DNA from: Cornus controversa
Lineage: Eukaryota; Streptophyta; Magnoliopsida; Cornales; Cornaceae
Assembly: GCA_026545225.1 (NCBI GenBank)
Contig: CM048845.1
Coordinates: 120,531,033-120,595,032, forward strand
Length of the DNA: 64,000 bases
Direction of reading: 5' to 3'
Position 1 is the first letter of the stretch. Each line of letters starts with the position of its first letter. The position numbers and the translations under genes are program-made. A model generated the notes under the pieces. The model saw nothing but the letters and a program-made list of their open reading frames with translations, ran no database searches and was not told where the DNA came from. Positions 36,219-48,470 of the stretch are shown in pieces.

Positions 36219-37952
36219 TGTATAAATATCTATATCTTTGCTAATGATTGTAGCAAACTGCTAAAAATATGGTCATCTAGATAAAGATAAGCATATCAAT
36301 CTTGCTCTTACAATTTCTAGTCATCTTGCTGAGATATGCTTTAGAACCAAAGACTCTGAAATGGAAGAATAAAGTGGTGGTGTTTCACAGTGAAGTGCTG
36401 CCTAATTGTGTACTCTTCCTGGTGTAGTGGGAACTAGAAGGTTGCTTACGACTCAGCATGTTGAATATAGTATTGACTGAACCATTTGGGAACTCATGTT
36501 TTTGAATACTCTTCACTTAAAACTGTTGACATTCTTTGCCATCCTTTTTGACTATCTGATTCCTTTTCCACATTAGTCCATGCACCAGTCTACCAGTCTA
36601 AAGATTTGCCTAGCTTGCTTGAATCAAGCCCAAAGTTGAGCTTTTGGACTGAGCTAGGGCTGGCCCTTGCCCAGCCTCAATCATAACATGTAATCTATCT
36701 CATGTATTAAATCAAATTACATATATGATTAGTTAACAGGGCAAGAAAGATAATTCTCAGCAGTGTAATATAAACATATATATTGTTTTCTTCCCTGCTA
36801 ATTAACCATATATATTGTTTTGAGCTATATAAATCAAGTCCAACCTATAGCTTACCATCTGACATCTGTAACATACAATGGACTATGTTTAAATGAAGGA
36901 TTCATGAAAATGGAGCAGGATCTATATTGGATTTGATGCTAGAGTTGGGCCTAAGTTTGGTCTAACCAAAAGTAGACCCAGCCACAGCCCATTGTATCTA
37001 AAATGTAAGTCCGGTTTATAGATCTCAAAAAGATGCCATACATTTATTCCACGTATCCAATAATCAACATGCTCTGCATCATATGCTGATATTTGATACA
37101 TCTTGTTTTCAGTCCTATCGAATAATGTGCATGTCTATAAAAAAATGTTTCTCAATTCACTCCCACACAACTTATGTTCTGTCTTATACTGAACTAATTA
37201 GCAAAACTTTTACTTCAACTTTTACACACCTTATGTTCTGTCTTATACTAAACTAAGACTTGGTTAGCAGAACTTTTACGCAGAAGAGAATGATAACTTT
37301 TGCGCAAAAATTATTTTTCAAAAATCAATTTAAACATAACCTTAAACTTTGAGAGACATTAGCTTCTTATTACAACCTTGACCCTCTAATACTCACTATC
37401 TCACTATAATTCAACGGATTTGAAACTGTCTTGTGCTTGCATTCTTTGTTGGCCTCCCCAACTTCATGCAACACTATAAGAGATGATAATTGTGAATTAG
37501 CACAACCATGGCTAAGCAAGCTATTTATAGGTTTACATTGCAGACCTTCTCCACCGTGGCTTTGCCGAGAGTTCAAGTTCGAAATTAGTTGTTGTCACTG
37601 TGTTATAATTGTATTTTAAGGATTCCTATTATTTTAGAGTATCTAGTAACATAAAGCTTATCCCCATTCCCATGCTCGACTAGGATAACGAAATATTTTT
37701 ACTGAAGGCCACCTTTATGTTGACAATCATTGCTTGCTCCAGATGACCAAGCTTGCAAAATAACACTTCCAAACTCGAGCCTAAATCTCATACTTGTCTT
37801 GTCTTTTCCAAGAAACGCTTCTCAGCTACATTTTTGGCTGCAAATAGAGAATGATGCAAATATAAAATGGTAATATCTTTTATCAAACTTTTGATACCTT
37901 TAATATTTTCTATAGGAGTAACGGCCTACAAAGTTGACAACTTACTGACATC

Positions 37953-37953
<1 letters not shown>
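32267..37953. other. Long intergenic region, no gene recognised
   Basis: (TA)n runs at 32300-32334 and 36171-36215; (TTAACA)n-like repeats at about 33042-33068; an exact 24-bp tandem duplication (33843-33890); and a near-repeat 'aaattgttgattaggatc' (33741 and 33797). A higher-GC patch at 32805-32960 and the 147-codon frame at 34613-35056 do not match anything I recognise. A minus-strand CTATAAATAG (37530-37521) looks like a TATA box but no convincing exon follows. Confidence 0.5.

Positions 37954-37988
<35 letters not shown>
37954..37988. repeat. (C)35 homopolymer
   Basis: 35 consecutive C residues after 'actgacatca'. Tracts of this length are rare in plant DNA. The length is sensitive to sequencing and assembly error. 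Confidence 0.95.
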
Positions 37989-37991
<3 letters not shown>

Positions 37992-38911
37992 TTGCCTATG
38001 GAAAGTCAGTCAACCAGTTTTGAGGACAGTGAATTTGTCCAGAACCATGACAGGGATGCCCTAGAGGACTTGGGTAAGCATATCTTTTGATCATGGGATT
38101 GTAAAGTAAAAATCTATACAGATTAACATTAACAATTAATGATTATGATTATTTTTTTTTTCTTATTTGAAACTAACCACGCACCCAATTACTTATGAGT
38201 TTTGACAGTTACAACAATTATATAATTTCTTTTCTTTGGGGCTAGTCCACGGACGATTAGAGTATAAACAGAGAACACAGTCCAAACCTAAAAGGTGCAA
38301 GTAAAATCCATGTATAGTGGAGCTCACTAGTCATGCATTTTGTTACACCATATCTGGTTACTTCCGCCTTCTGTATTTACTATTTCGAATTCTACTCTGT
38401 TCTCACCTCTTCAAACAATATTTAATTTTTCTTTCTAGGTTTATTGAAGACTAAACTCTAAAGGATCCAAAGTTCTGGTTTATGCTAATTGATTGTTAAA
38501 GCAAAAGAAAAAAAATTGATAGAAACCCTCAAGGGTTTTACTATAATAATAATTGAAAATTTGAACTTTTGTTTTGAATGCCATAAAAAAGGGTCTCTAT
38601 ATGAATACTAGAGAAAGATGGGACTTAATCAAGTAATTGCGTAATATTATTCAATTCTCCAATTAAAGAATCTAACAAGCATTATTAATACACCTTTTCA
38701 AGATTAAACATGAGCCTTTGCTTTCAAAAGTCATATCCATATTCTTCAAACAAAGGCAAAAGCAGATACATCGAACACCTCTTTAATCTCCAACCATCCC
38801 CAAGTAATTATCCGACATCATATCCTCGAATATGCTCTGAATTTGTTCTTAAATTTCAATAATCACTTTTCCAAAAAAAAAAAAGACCTCAATATACTAT
38901 TGTTTTCAACA

Positions 38912-38976
38912 ATATACTGTTGTTGTATGTTTCTTTTTTGAAAATCAAGTCAAAAAAGAAACATACAACAGTATAT
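38912..38976. repeat. Near-perfect hairpin (27-30 bp arms, 8-nt loop)
   Basis: Left arm 38912-38941, loop 'aaatcaag' (38942-38949), right arm 38950-38976. The arms pair fully except for an extra 3 nt (a duplicated GTT) in the left arm. It is AT-rich and lies about 220 bp past the 3' end of the At4g22758-like coding region. A partial extra copy of the arm start precedes it (38891-38911). Confidence 0.85.
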
Positions 38977-39191
38977 GCCTATCAAGTCGAACACCACAAT
39001 ATTATACACTACTAAGGCAATTATTTATTTATGTAAAATGTTTGTTCATTGCTTAAATGTTTCATACAACATAAGCATAGAAACATGACAATATAAATAC
39101 AACCACAATAACATTAATTTGACAGCACACATAATCATAGTAATTCGCGAACCAGAATAAAAGCTAACCTCTTCCAAATTACAAAGATGAC

Positions 39192-40011
39192 TCAGTGAGA
39201 TAATATCTTGAAATTAAACCATGCCTTCCAACTACTGCCCCCCTTCCGGGCAATCATATCTGACCTTGCTTCTGTCATCTGTGGCTTGCTCTGCTTCTTG
39301 CACATCACAAAGTTTCTTGCCCCAGATGACCCTATCAATTCAGTCGGCTTCAGAGCTGCAACCAATCCCAGGGGAAAAAAAATACCGTCACATAATAAAT
39401 AAATAAAATCATAAAAATTGCAAATTTATAAATGGGTATATGTAAATAAATTCATCAATTCAGACGGTTTCAGAGCTGCAACAAATACCAGAAATAAAAC
39501 AAATTCATCAAAATTCTAAATTTACAAATGGGCATAGGTAAATAAATTCAACAAATCCCAGGGAAAAAAAAACCATCACATAATAAATAATTCATCAAAA
39601 TTGCAAATTTACAAATGGGTATCTGTAAATAAATGATGAATATTGCTAAAATTCAAAATTCAGGAAAAAGGGTATGTATAAAAATCTCATGGAAATTTCA
39701 TAACGAAAACAAAATCCACACATGGGGGTATACGTTTCAATACCATCCATTCCTGCATTGGCAGGATAAAGGAGGAAATTGTTGACGTCGGAGCCAAGAA
39801 CAGGAAGGCGACCTTCGCGAGCATACAATTTCAAAGCTGTATCAATAACCCCTGCAACATTGTCTCCCTCATTCACCACGAACCTTATCGGTCCTGCGCT
39901 TCCGAGAACATTCACAGTTATCAAGAATCGATTCTTCTTCACATTCTGGTTCTCATTATTCTTCTTCTTTTGCTTCTGTGACGACATCTTCTCAGAAACA
40001 CTTCCCTTCAT
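39192..40011 (-). CDS. At4g22758-like protein (ubiquitin-like-fold family, function unknown), two exons
   Basis: Exon 1 is 40011-39744 and exon 2 is 39355-39192, 143 codons in all. The donor is GATG|GTATTG and the acceptor is GGTTGCAG|CTCTG; the split codon restores GCT (Ala) in 'AGMDALKPTELIG'. A longer frame upstream begins with TTG, so I chose the first in-frame ATG (40011, 'MKGSVSEKM'). The N-terminus is Lys/Asn/Gln-rich. The core has 'RFLITVNVLGSAGPIRFVV', 'VAGVIDTALKLYAREGRLPV' and 'DVNNFLLY', then 'GARNFVMCKKQ' and a basic tail 'KGGSSWKAWFNFKILSH'. This matches, from memory, plant proteins named uncharacterized At4g22758-like, with a predicted ubiquitin-like fold. No biochemical role is known to me. 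Both exons are free of stops and the gene looks intact. Confidence 0.82.
39338..39640. repeat. Tandem repeat covering exon 2 acceptor and intron
   Basis: Three decaying copies of about 90-120 bp (starting near 39338, 39457 and 39550). Each has 'caaatttacaaatgggtat' and 'gtaaataaatt'. Copy 2 duplicates the intron 3' end and the start of exon 2 ('ggtttcagagctgcaac', 39464), giving a second potential splice acceptor inside the intron. Confidence 0.8.
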
Positions 40012-40696
40012 TTTATTTTTCAATTCTCTACCCAATTGAAAAAAAAAAAAAATTTAAACTACAAGAGGGTTGAATAAGAAGAAACAAAGACGGATCGTAA
40101 ATTTAGAGAGAGAAATGGGGCTAGGGGTCGAGGCCAAGGCAGCGATAGTACCAGGCCTCCTTGCAAGAACCGAAGGAGGAAGAAAAGAATTGAAGAAGAT
40201 GAGAGAGCAACGGAATGGAATGCGTAGAGAGAGAGAACTGCGCGGGTTGCGTGTGCGCAGAAGAAGACGAAGAGAGAGAAAGCATGAAAGTAAGGAGAGA
40301 CCCAACCATCCAAAACGTGAATGAGAACAGCTCTGTAAAGAAGATGATTGATCAGGGTCTGTGCCCAGAAGGAGAAGAGACGACAAGGGTAGGCAATATA
40401 TGCGTCTGAATATTGCCTAGTACCAATATTCGAAAATGGGTGTCTAGGCTACATTATGTATTATCGCATCTACACACATATATAGACGCATGTATATATA
40501 TATATATATAAAAGAAAGTGGAGTCAGTGGACAATTGACAATGCCAGATCTTGATTCCTTCCTGGGTAGTTCGTTTCATACGTCCAGCTCAGGCTGTGTT
40601 CGTTATTGTTGTTACAGGAAAACAACGATTATTTTGGATGAATTGCAAAAAAGGTTTATCTGTACCATTCCATTTTTGCATCTGACAGTGACAAAA
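40012..40696 (-). promoter_or_regulatory. 5' leader/promoter region of the At4g22758-like gene
   Basis: On the minus strand this is strongly pyrimidine-rich (about 40320-40050), typical of a plant 5' leader. Open frames here on both strands come from the CT/GA composition. (TA)n lies at 40494-40510. No clear TATA box. Confidence 0.4.
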
Positions 40697-40866
40697 AATT
40701 CTGATATATGAAAAGGTTATGAACACGGACAGGCGACACCTACATGAGTACGAGACACGACTACGAGTAAATATGAATAACAAACTAAATTCTGATATAT
40801 GAAAAGGTTATGAATACGGACAGGCGACACCTACATGAGTAAGAGACACGACTAAGAATAAATACT
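40697..40866. repeat. 91-bp tandem duplication
   Basis: Two copies start at 40697 and 40788 and share 'aattctgatatatgaaaagg' and 'gacaggcgacacctacatga', with few differences. Origin unknown. It lies just left of element M4. Confidence 0.93.
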
Positions 40867-40892
40867 GGTACTATAATATATATTATTATTTA

Positions 40893-42586
40893 AGGTAAAT
40901 TACTCCAGGTTATTGAGCTTTGTCTTTATTATTTATAGAGTAGAGTAAGCGAAAAAATTTGGTCCACCTTTCTCCAAGTTTTATTGACTTCACCCTCACT
41001 ATCTCTCACAATTTGCTCAGTTAAAAGAATAAAATAAAATATCAATAATGCTCTTATGTGAAGTAAAATGACAAAATTAACCTCATACCCAAAATGAAAT
41101 AATGCCATAACCTATCCTTGCCAATTTCACACACAAATCACTTGTTGTATTCACAAATAATATATATATATATACACAATTTGCCCAGTTAAAAGAATAA
41201 AATAAAATACCAATAATGCTCTTATGTGAAGTAAAATGACAATATTAAGGTCATATCCAAAATGAAATAATGTCATAACCTATCCTTGCCAATTTCACAC
41301 ACAAATCACTTGTTGTATTCACAAATAATATATATATATATATAGACACACACACACACACAATCTCTCTCTCCCCCACACCACAATACATCCATACTCT
41401 AAAAAAAAATCTAGATGTGAGTTCGAAGGCGACTCATAGAATTTCTCTATGTTGCAACTACAAATCTGGTGAAGGTTTGAAAGTCTCTAAAATTTATGGA
41501 GGACTTTCGGTCGAAACCCTAATGTTTACCGTGACGAATCTAATGAATTGTGGGGCTTTAACGTCAGCGTCTCCGCGCTCGTGCGATGGCGTTGACAGGA
41601 GTTTCAAATTGTCTAACAACAATTTAAGACTGAAACAAGAATAAATTAAATCAAAATCAAGATGTTGGGTCAAATTTTGGGATTGTAGTTCAACCCTAGT
41701 TCAAATTTGAAATTTTTGAATTTTGTTGGATTCATATATGTATATATGCAAGTGCATATGTATAAGGGCATTGTTGAGTTTGAACTTTGGGATTTTCAAA
41801 ACCAAAATTCAGATGTTGAGTTCGTATATTGTTCTTATACGAAAAGGGAAAGGTTCAAGTGTATGAGTTCGAATGTGGAGTTCTTTAATTTACAGTAATT
41901 ACTGCCACTTGTTTGTTGTTGCGTATTTCATTCCATATTCTTGAATTTTGCCCTATTGTTTACATTTGTTTGACATGTTTTGTGTAATTGTGTTTTGTGT
42001 CAAATGAACATATTCACTTGGGGAAGAGGAGAGGGAATGTTAGGGATAATTAAAACAAGGGCATTTTAGTCCTTTTATTTTTGTGGTTGCTTACATCATG
42101 ATGATGTAATTAAATGGTTGTATTTTAATAGGGGTAGTTGTATATTTACAGTTACTATTATCCAAGTTAACAGACTTTAACTTTGATAAGAGTGTGAGAG
42201 TTATTTTTCAAAAAGTTTAATCTAAGAGTAATAAGAGCAAACCTCAAGGGTGTCAAAGGAGAGAGAGAGGAAGAATTAGAGAAAGTGAGCTTTGAGGGTG
42301 AGAGAGGAGGGAGAAAAGCAATAAGGTAATAAGGGTAGTTTTGTCAAGTGAAAAAGAAAAGTTGAGAGCAATATGGTATTTTAACGTGAAAAGTAAGGTT
42401 AAAAATGTCTTTTCAGTTAGTGAAGGATAAAATAGACATTTCAAATAATTTTTTGACCGATGGATTTCAATTGGGGGTTGTGTGCAATCAAACTCCAAAC
42501 TTTAGAGGTGTGAGTGTAAGTTTAAACAAACTTTGTATATGAATGTGTTTTGGGCAAATCTCAAAGGGTGCGAGTGCATTTTGCCC
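40893..42586. mobile_element. Mutator-like element M4
   Basis: Left end AGGTAAATTACTCCAGG and right end, on the minus strand, GGGCAAAATGCACTCGC are diverged inverted repeats (both continue with a TTGAG.TTTG motif). The exact 9-bp duplication TATTATTTA flanks the element (40884-40892 and 42587-42595). The right 330 bp are an inverted relative of the left end of M5. Inside are a 168-bp tandem duplication (41011-41345) and a higher-complexity stretch (41390-41650) that could be a captured exon but which I cannot identify. Confidence 0.82.
41011..41345. repeat. 168-bp tandem duplication inside M4
   Basis: Copies start at 41011 and 41179 and share 'cagttaaaagaataaaataa' and 'ccttgccaatttcacacaca'. 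Both end in a TA run. Confidence 0.93.
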
Positions 42587-42839
42587 TATTATTTATACCA
42601 AATTATATATGAAATGATTTGGTGCCTAAAGTTGGACAAGTTTGATTGAATTTTATGACCACTCACAAAAAAATTAATCGGACTAGTCCGATTTCAACTT
42701 GTGTATCACTACTCTAAAATATTTTTTTAATGTAACACTAGTTTGGGTAAGATTGAGGAGTGTTGTTTTTGCAAATATAAAAATGAACTTTGATGAATGG
42801 GTTTTTAGAAACCAAGGTTTAGACCCCCAAGGTGTTAGA

Positions 42840-43640
42840 ATGCTCCAAGTATCATCATCGTCTGTGTTGTCATCATCATTGTCTTTATTTCATATAAATG
42901 GGGTCGGTCACGTGAATTCTCTTTTTCCATTCTTTTTTGTTATACACCATGTCTTCTCCCAAATTTAAGTTCTTAAAACTTATTTTTAATTACTTCATCT
43001 AACCTAAACTTTGATAGACTTCTTTATCGTTTACCTTAATTCAGAACAAACGATTTTTTCACTTTTAATAGGTGCATCATTGAATTTACATTGAATATAA
43101 TCATACCACCTAAGTCTACTTTTTCTAATTTTATCTTTTATAGGTGCGACACCTAAAGATCTCATCACACATTCATTATTTATCTTAACTCTTCTAGTGA
43201 TTCCTATCATCCAACGTAATGTCCTCATTTCCGCTACACGAATGCATTATAATTGTGTCTTTTTCAACGCACAACTCTCCACTCTATACAGTATTACCGG
43301 TCTAATAACCGTTCTATAAAATTTTTCTTTTAGTTCATTTGATATTCGTTTGTCACAAATGATACTACTAGCTTGCCTCCATTTTATCCACCCGACTCTA
43401 ATCATACTCACTACATCACCATTAATCTCTCTATCATTTTGTAATATTAATTTTAGGTAACAAAAATAGTTCATTTGAGCCCCCTCTTTTTTACTTTTAT
43501 CAATTCGTAATTCCCTCAATTCTTATGTCTTTTTCCATAATACTAATTCTAATTTTGTTTCTAGGACTTCTTTAGGAGTACTTCTATTAATATTATATTA
43601 TCGGTGAATAACATACACCGTGAAATTTATTCTTGAATAT
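42840..43640 (-). pseudogene. LINE reverse transcriptase remnant, copy 1
   Basis: The minus strand encodes the C-terminal part of a plant non-LTR reverse transcriptase: 'NYFCYLKLILQNDREINGDV' and 'IRVGWIKWRQASSIICDKRI' (43520-43330), 'KEKFYRTVIRPVILY', and 'LRWMIGITRRVKINNECV' and 'LRWYDYIQCKFNDAPIK' (43225-43060). The 3' end reads across a typical 'aaatggggtcgg' stretch (42896 on plus). The catalytic FADD equivalent near 43600 has become degenerate, and frames are broken. It has a paralogous copy at 51205-51387 plus 55353-55690. Confidence 0.8.
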
Positions 43641-44507
43641 CTTTTGTGTTGCGAAATCATGTGGGTTTCGCCATTAAAATATCTTCTTTTTGTGGTTGTC
43701 ATTCTCTCTCGGCGACTGTGGCAAAAGCTATTATGTTTAAGAAAGCTTTGAAATCTCTCGGCGAGATCATATGGGTTTCAATACAGAATATTATATATAT
43801 GGGTGATAACACTCTCAGATACGAGCATATTTTAATGCTTTAAAAGATTCTCCAACGGTTAACTATTTCCCTGCTTAACAAAGCAAACCAAAACACCAAT
43901 CTCTCCACACTCCATAGTAGAAATTTACTTAGAACTGAAGGAAGGCTGATAAAACATACATACATTTGGATATAGTATATGCCATCACAAAAAAAGCATC
44001 AAAGAAAAAAAAATGTTAAGAACAATTAAATTTTAACTCGTTCAGAGAAATGCTAACTAAATTAAGAACTCACTGCCCAGTTTGGTTGGGGGAGAAACCG
44101 AAGAAGAAAAAAAGGAAACGGAAGGAAACAATATATTGTGTTTGGTATGAAATTTATAAAAGAGAAGAAAGGAAATGGAGGGATACAAATTAGGCATAAT
44201 GAACATATTTGTTATCCTTCCAAAAAGGGGAAAAAAGAGAAGGAAAGGTCTACAAAGTTGAATGAAAATTCTCTAATATCAATTTTGTTCTTATTTTTAT
44301 AAAAAAACAAAATCAAAATACCATATGAGGCCTAATGCATGTTTTTATTTTCTTCAACCATTTTTTTGTATTCAAATTGTCACTTTGACTTGAATTATGT
44401 TTAGGACAATTTTTATTTATCAAACATCAATCCTTGTATTTGTCATACCACTTCTTACATATATATTTGTTTTTTAAATAGGAAAACATATATTAGTCAA
44501 TTTATTA

Positions 44508-45948
44508 AGGGTCGTTCGGTAACTATTTATGTTTAGTGTTTATTGTTTAAGTGTTTATATAAACAATGTTTATGTTACGATTTTGTTTATCCATAAACAT
44601 GAGTGTTATTTGATAACGAAAAAACGTTTAGCTTATTTTAAAAATCATAATCAAATAAACATGTTTGTTAACCTTAAACTATTTTTTAAAAAAAAAAATC
44701 AACACAATAAACTACATAAAAAGTCAAGTTTATGCTACAACAAATCTATACAGCAATAACAGAACAAGAAATATACATAAAAATAAAATAAATAATATTG
44801 GGTTACATATATATCTACACTGCAAATTATTCTGTAAAACTAGAATGACACACAACCCAGAAGACCCTAACAAGTAGGGGGATGCACACGATTCAGTTTC
44901 TTACGGTTATTGGAGAATTAGAACCAGAACCATTCCTAACGATTCCTTAATTTTGAAATCGGAATAAATGAGTTCGGTTCAATTCGGTTATTATAGGAGT
45001 TGTATTTAACCTTATAATAGTTATAATAACTTCATTATTTAAAATTTTTTACGTAACAAAAGGCTATTATAACTATTACAATGATTTTATACCAATTATA
45101 TATATATATATTCAACGATTCCAGTTTCAATTCCAAAACTTGGAACTGGAATAGTATTGAACGGTTCCTAAAATTTGAAGCCGGAACCGAAACTTGAACT
45201 GTAGTGAATAATTCGGTTTTGTTTAGCTAAATTTCTTTATGTTTCCACCGGTTCTTTGTGCACTCCTATCAACAAAACAAAATATATATAAATATGAAAA
45301 AGTTGAAAGTTTTTCAATTTGTATGGAGTGAGAAAAAGGATTTGGAGGGCATACTCTTTCTCTTGAACTTCTTATGCTACTATTTTCTTTTTCATTTTTT
45401 TGATTTCTATTTTCCTTTCAACACTGAAAATGAATTATATGAGTACAAAATATCATTCTTATTTCTTTGACAAAGAGATGGTTGAGACTTTTTTTTTTTT
45501 TTCAAATAATATATTTTTTTTAGCATGGGTGCCCCTAAGTAACTATTTATTATTATCAAGTATATTAGTAATTATTCATATTGTATCCAATATTTTTTTC
45601 TCAAGACAATTGATACTCTTTAATTTTGTCGACACTTGATAATTCTAATATTTTTATCGTTGTATCAAACAATAGCATTTTATAAAAAAAAATTCTTTTT
45701 ATTTTTACACTTTTAGTTTCAATTTTTAATTAAAACAATTTAATCACCATTTTAGATAAAAAAAAAAAGAAAAAAAAGTTTTTTTTTTTAATAAACATAA
45801 ACAATAAACATCATTTTGGCGTTTAGGATTTGAAGGTTGTTTTAAAAGCGTTTTGTAAACAAAACAAAAATTATCAAATATGTTTATCCTAAAAATTTGT
45901 TTTTATAAACAATAAACACTAAACATAAATGATTATCAAACGGATCCT
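44508..45948. mobile_element. hAT-like element
   Basis: Inverted ends AGGGTCGTTCGGTAAC and, from the right, AGGATCCGTTTGATAATC both continue into 'ATTTATGTTTAGTGTTTATT'. Copy 2 of the duplication lacks the element (58360 region reads straight through). I could not confirm an 8-bp target duplication; the flanks are AT-rich and diverged. No transposase. A smaller inverted-repeat element lies inside. Confidence 0.65.
44874..45270. mobile_element. Small inverted-repeat element nested in the hAT-like element
   Basis: Left end GTAGGGGGATGCACA and right end, on the minus strand, GATAGGAGTGCACAA. AACAA flanks both sides (44869-44873 and 45271-45275). The interior repeats 'ggttc/gaaccg' motifs. Same TAGGNGTGCA-type ends as the repeat at 31944. 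Confidence 0.5.
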
Positions 45949-46278
45949 AAATAATTTTTTTCTTTTCTCAAACATGTTTACTATCATTTTTTTCTTTATT
46001 AATTGACCAAACATTAATACCATCATTTGTTTTCTTTTACTTTATTCATAGACCAAACAAGTTAAGAGTATGCTTTCCTTTTCTTTTCGGATGTAGCAAA
46101 CATAGAAGACTCTCATTCAATAACTTATCTCTTCAACCATTATTAGGCATGTTTTTTTATGACTAATAATGCTTGTGAAAGGCGTCATCGATAGAGTTAT
46201 AGCAAACAAGCCAGTTTGAATCGTGGCGTACGAATGTATGATAGTGAACAGGTTGCCAATCACCTTTTATATATATTA

Positions 46279-47530
46279 AGGTAAAATACACTCACATCTC
46301 TTGAGATTTGTCCTAAACATACTTATATACAAAGTTTGCTTAAACTTACACTTACACTCACACTCGCACTCCTGAAGTTTGGAGTTTGACTACACACAAC
46401 CCTCAATTGAAATTCATTGGTTAAAAAATTATTTGAAATGTCTGTTTTACCCTTCACTAACTGAAAAAATATTTTTAATCTTACTTTTTACATTAAAATA
46501 TCATATTGCTCCCAACTTTTCTTTTTCACCTGACAAAATTACCCTTGTTACCTTATTGTTTTTCTCCCTCATCTCTTACCCTCAAAGCTCACTTTCTCTA
46601 ATTCTTCCTCTCTCCCTCCCTTTTTTTTTTCTTTCTCTCTCCTCACTCTATCTCTTTTTCTCTCTCTTCCTCCATCTCTCTCTCTCTTTCCCGAATATGT
46701 CTCTCTACATCTAACCTCTTCTCTTTTCTTTATTTTATCTACTTCTCTCTCTTAATTCTTCACCATTTTCTTTTTTTATTTATTTCTTTTCTCTTTCACA
46801 ATTTGTTACGACAGTGCACATGAATTTGATGGTGACAGTGGTGTCTCAGCAATAGTAGAGAGATGACAACAGAGGAGACCTATATGAAGAATGGTACAAG
46901 AGTACATGCGTTTATTTACAAATATGAGAAGGGTAAAAGAGGATATTTTGCATTTTGTCTTTTATTACAAAGTATGCATACATTTATTTCAAAAAGAAGA
47001 AAAAAAAGTAGTGATGGAACTGATAAAATTGAGAAGTAAGTGCTCAAAAAAATAAAATAAAAAACATCATCCAAGATTAATAATAAAATAAATTTTAGCT
47101 TCAAAGTTTGAATTTCTTCGGATTGAATTTTATTTTTCAATGGCAACTAAATTGGGTTATACACATAATAGAGAAATAAAATAAATTATTTGCTAAATTG
47201 AATCACCAAAACACATTAGACTCCTTTTTTATTTCACAATTCTTTTTTATAACTAAAAAACAAAACAAAAGAATTCAAAGAATTTTGTTGCCCTTCACTG
47301 AATTCAGGAGATACTAATATAGTAATATATCGGTTGAACGGTTAATTTAGTCATTTTATTTTAATAGATTTTTTAAATATAATATAGTTATTATATTGAT
47401 GGGTAAAATTGTAATTTTTTATGCAAATTACTGATACAATTTTGTTTAGGAGTGTGAGTGTAGATTTAAGCAAATTTTGTACATGAGTGTATTTGAGACA
47501 AATCTCAGAAGGTGTGAGTGCAATTTACCC
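46279..47530. mobile_element. Mutator-like element M5
   Basis: Inverted ends AGGTAAAATACACTCACA and, from the right, GGGTAAATTGCACTCACA align for about 85 bp. The exact 9-bp duplication TATATATTA is at 46270-46278 and 47531-47539. Copy 2 of the segmental duplication lacks it. A CT-rich block occupies 46560-46700. No transposase. Related to M4. Confidence 0.92.
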
Positions 47531-48296
47531 TATATATTATTAATGTTTTTTTATTTTTAAATAAACATAATTGACATTAAATCAAATTAAAATGTTATCA
47601 TTGCCACGCCTTGTTATTTGACTCTGTTATTTTGATGCGCAGTATCACCTCACCATTGGCTCCACGCCTTCCAAGACTTGATATTTATTTATTTTTGTGT
47701 TTTTATTTATGGTAAGAATCCAACCCTCGATTTTGGTCTCTCAATGGATCACGCTCAATTCATCCCTAATATGTTAAAAATTGTCCATGATACAATCCAA
47801 TAATTTAACAAATTAATTACCAAAGAGAGGACAAAAACGTGTGGCCAAAACACAAAACAAAAACTGGGTCAATACATATATATTATAGCGTTTTGTTGAA
47901 AAAAACATTATAGTAATATTAAACCATGATACCACAATGGCTCTGATGTTCCACTAACATTGTCGAATAAAAAGGTTATTGTAAACGAAACAGTTGACAG
48001 ATGACAAAGATTAGGAGACGACTAGTAAGAGGTAATTATTTGATCCAACAATAAAAGGTCATGTTAACGAGAAATTATTAATTAAAAAGCAAATTTGACT
48101 TGTAGATAATAATAGTAATGTCAAAGATTAATTAATAAGTTTTCTCTAATCTTTCCTTTCAAATAGAATACAAGTAGGAGAAAGAGAAGTGGCTAATAAG
48201 TATAACCAAAACCAAATAATTGACAACTGATGAGCCACTAAGTGACATCACCATTCATCGACCCAATCTCTTTAATTACTAAAAAGGCTCACTTTA

Positions 48297-48470
48297 AAAT
48301 ATTCAAAAAATTCGGACCATAACTTGAAAGCGCGTAAACGTTTTTTGAAAATAGTCGAAACCTCCCACAAGGTGCAAGGGATCATGACAATTCTATCTCT
48401 GAAATTCAATCAAGTCTAGACTCAATCCAATCAAAGTGTATTTGCACGATACACTATTAAGTGCAACACC
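48297..48470 (-). repeat. Inverted fragment of the Copia-2 LTR
   Basis: On the minus strand it aligns with 50960-51160 of the 3' LTR ('cccttgcaccttgtgggagg', 'gtttacgcgc', 'aagttatggt'). The orientation is opposite to the Copia relic that follows. It abuts the end of duplication copy 1. Confidence 0.85.

Larger units (their letters stand above)
43283..48296. repeat. Segmental duplication, copy 1
   Basis: Colinear with copy 2 (51205-60640). Shared landmarks are the LINE relic, 'gcaaaagctattatgtttaa' (43721 and 55826), 'gggtgataacactctcagat' (43801 and 56168), 'cagagaaatgctaactaaat' (44043 and 56445), 'aggttgccaatcacctttt' (46250 and 58629), 'cgccttccaagacttgat' (47666 and near 58821) and 'agccactaagtgacatcacc' (48233 and 60568). 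It carries a hAT-like element and M5, which copy 2 lacks. It ends against an inverted LTR fragment. Confidence 0.85.

Noticed and set aside
37521..37530. Minus-strand CTATAAATAG as a promoter
   Set aside because: A good TATA match, but no convincing exon follows within the next kilobase.
40054..40386. Open frames rich in Ser/Leu (minus) and Arg/Glu (plus)
   Set aside because: They arise from a CT/GA-rich stretch that is better explained as the 5' leader of the At4g22758-like gene.
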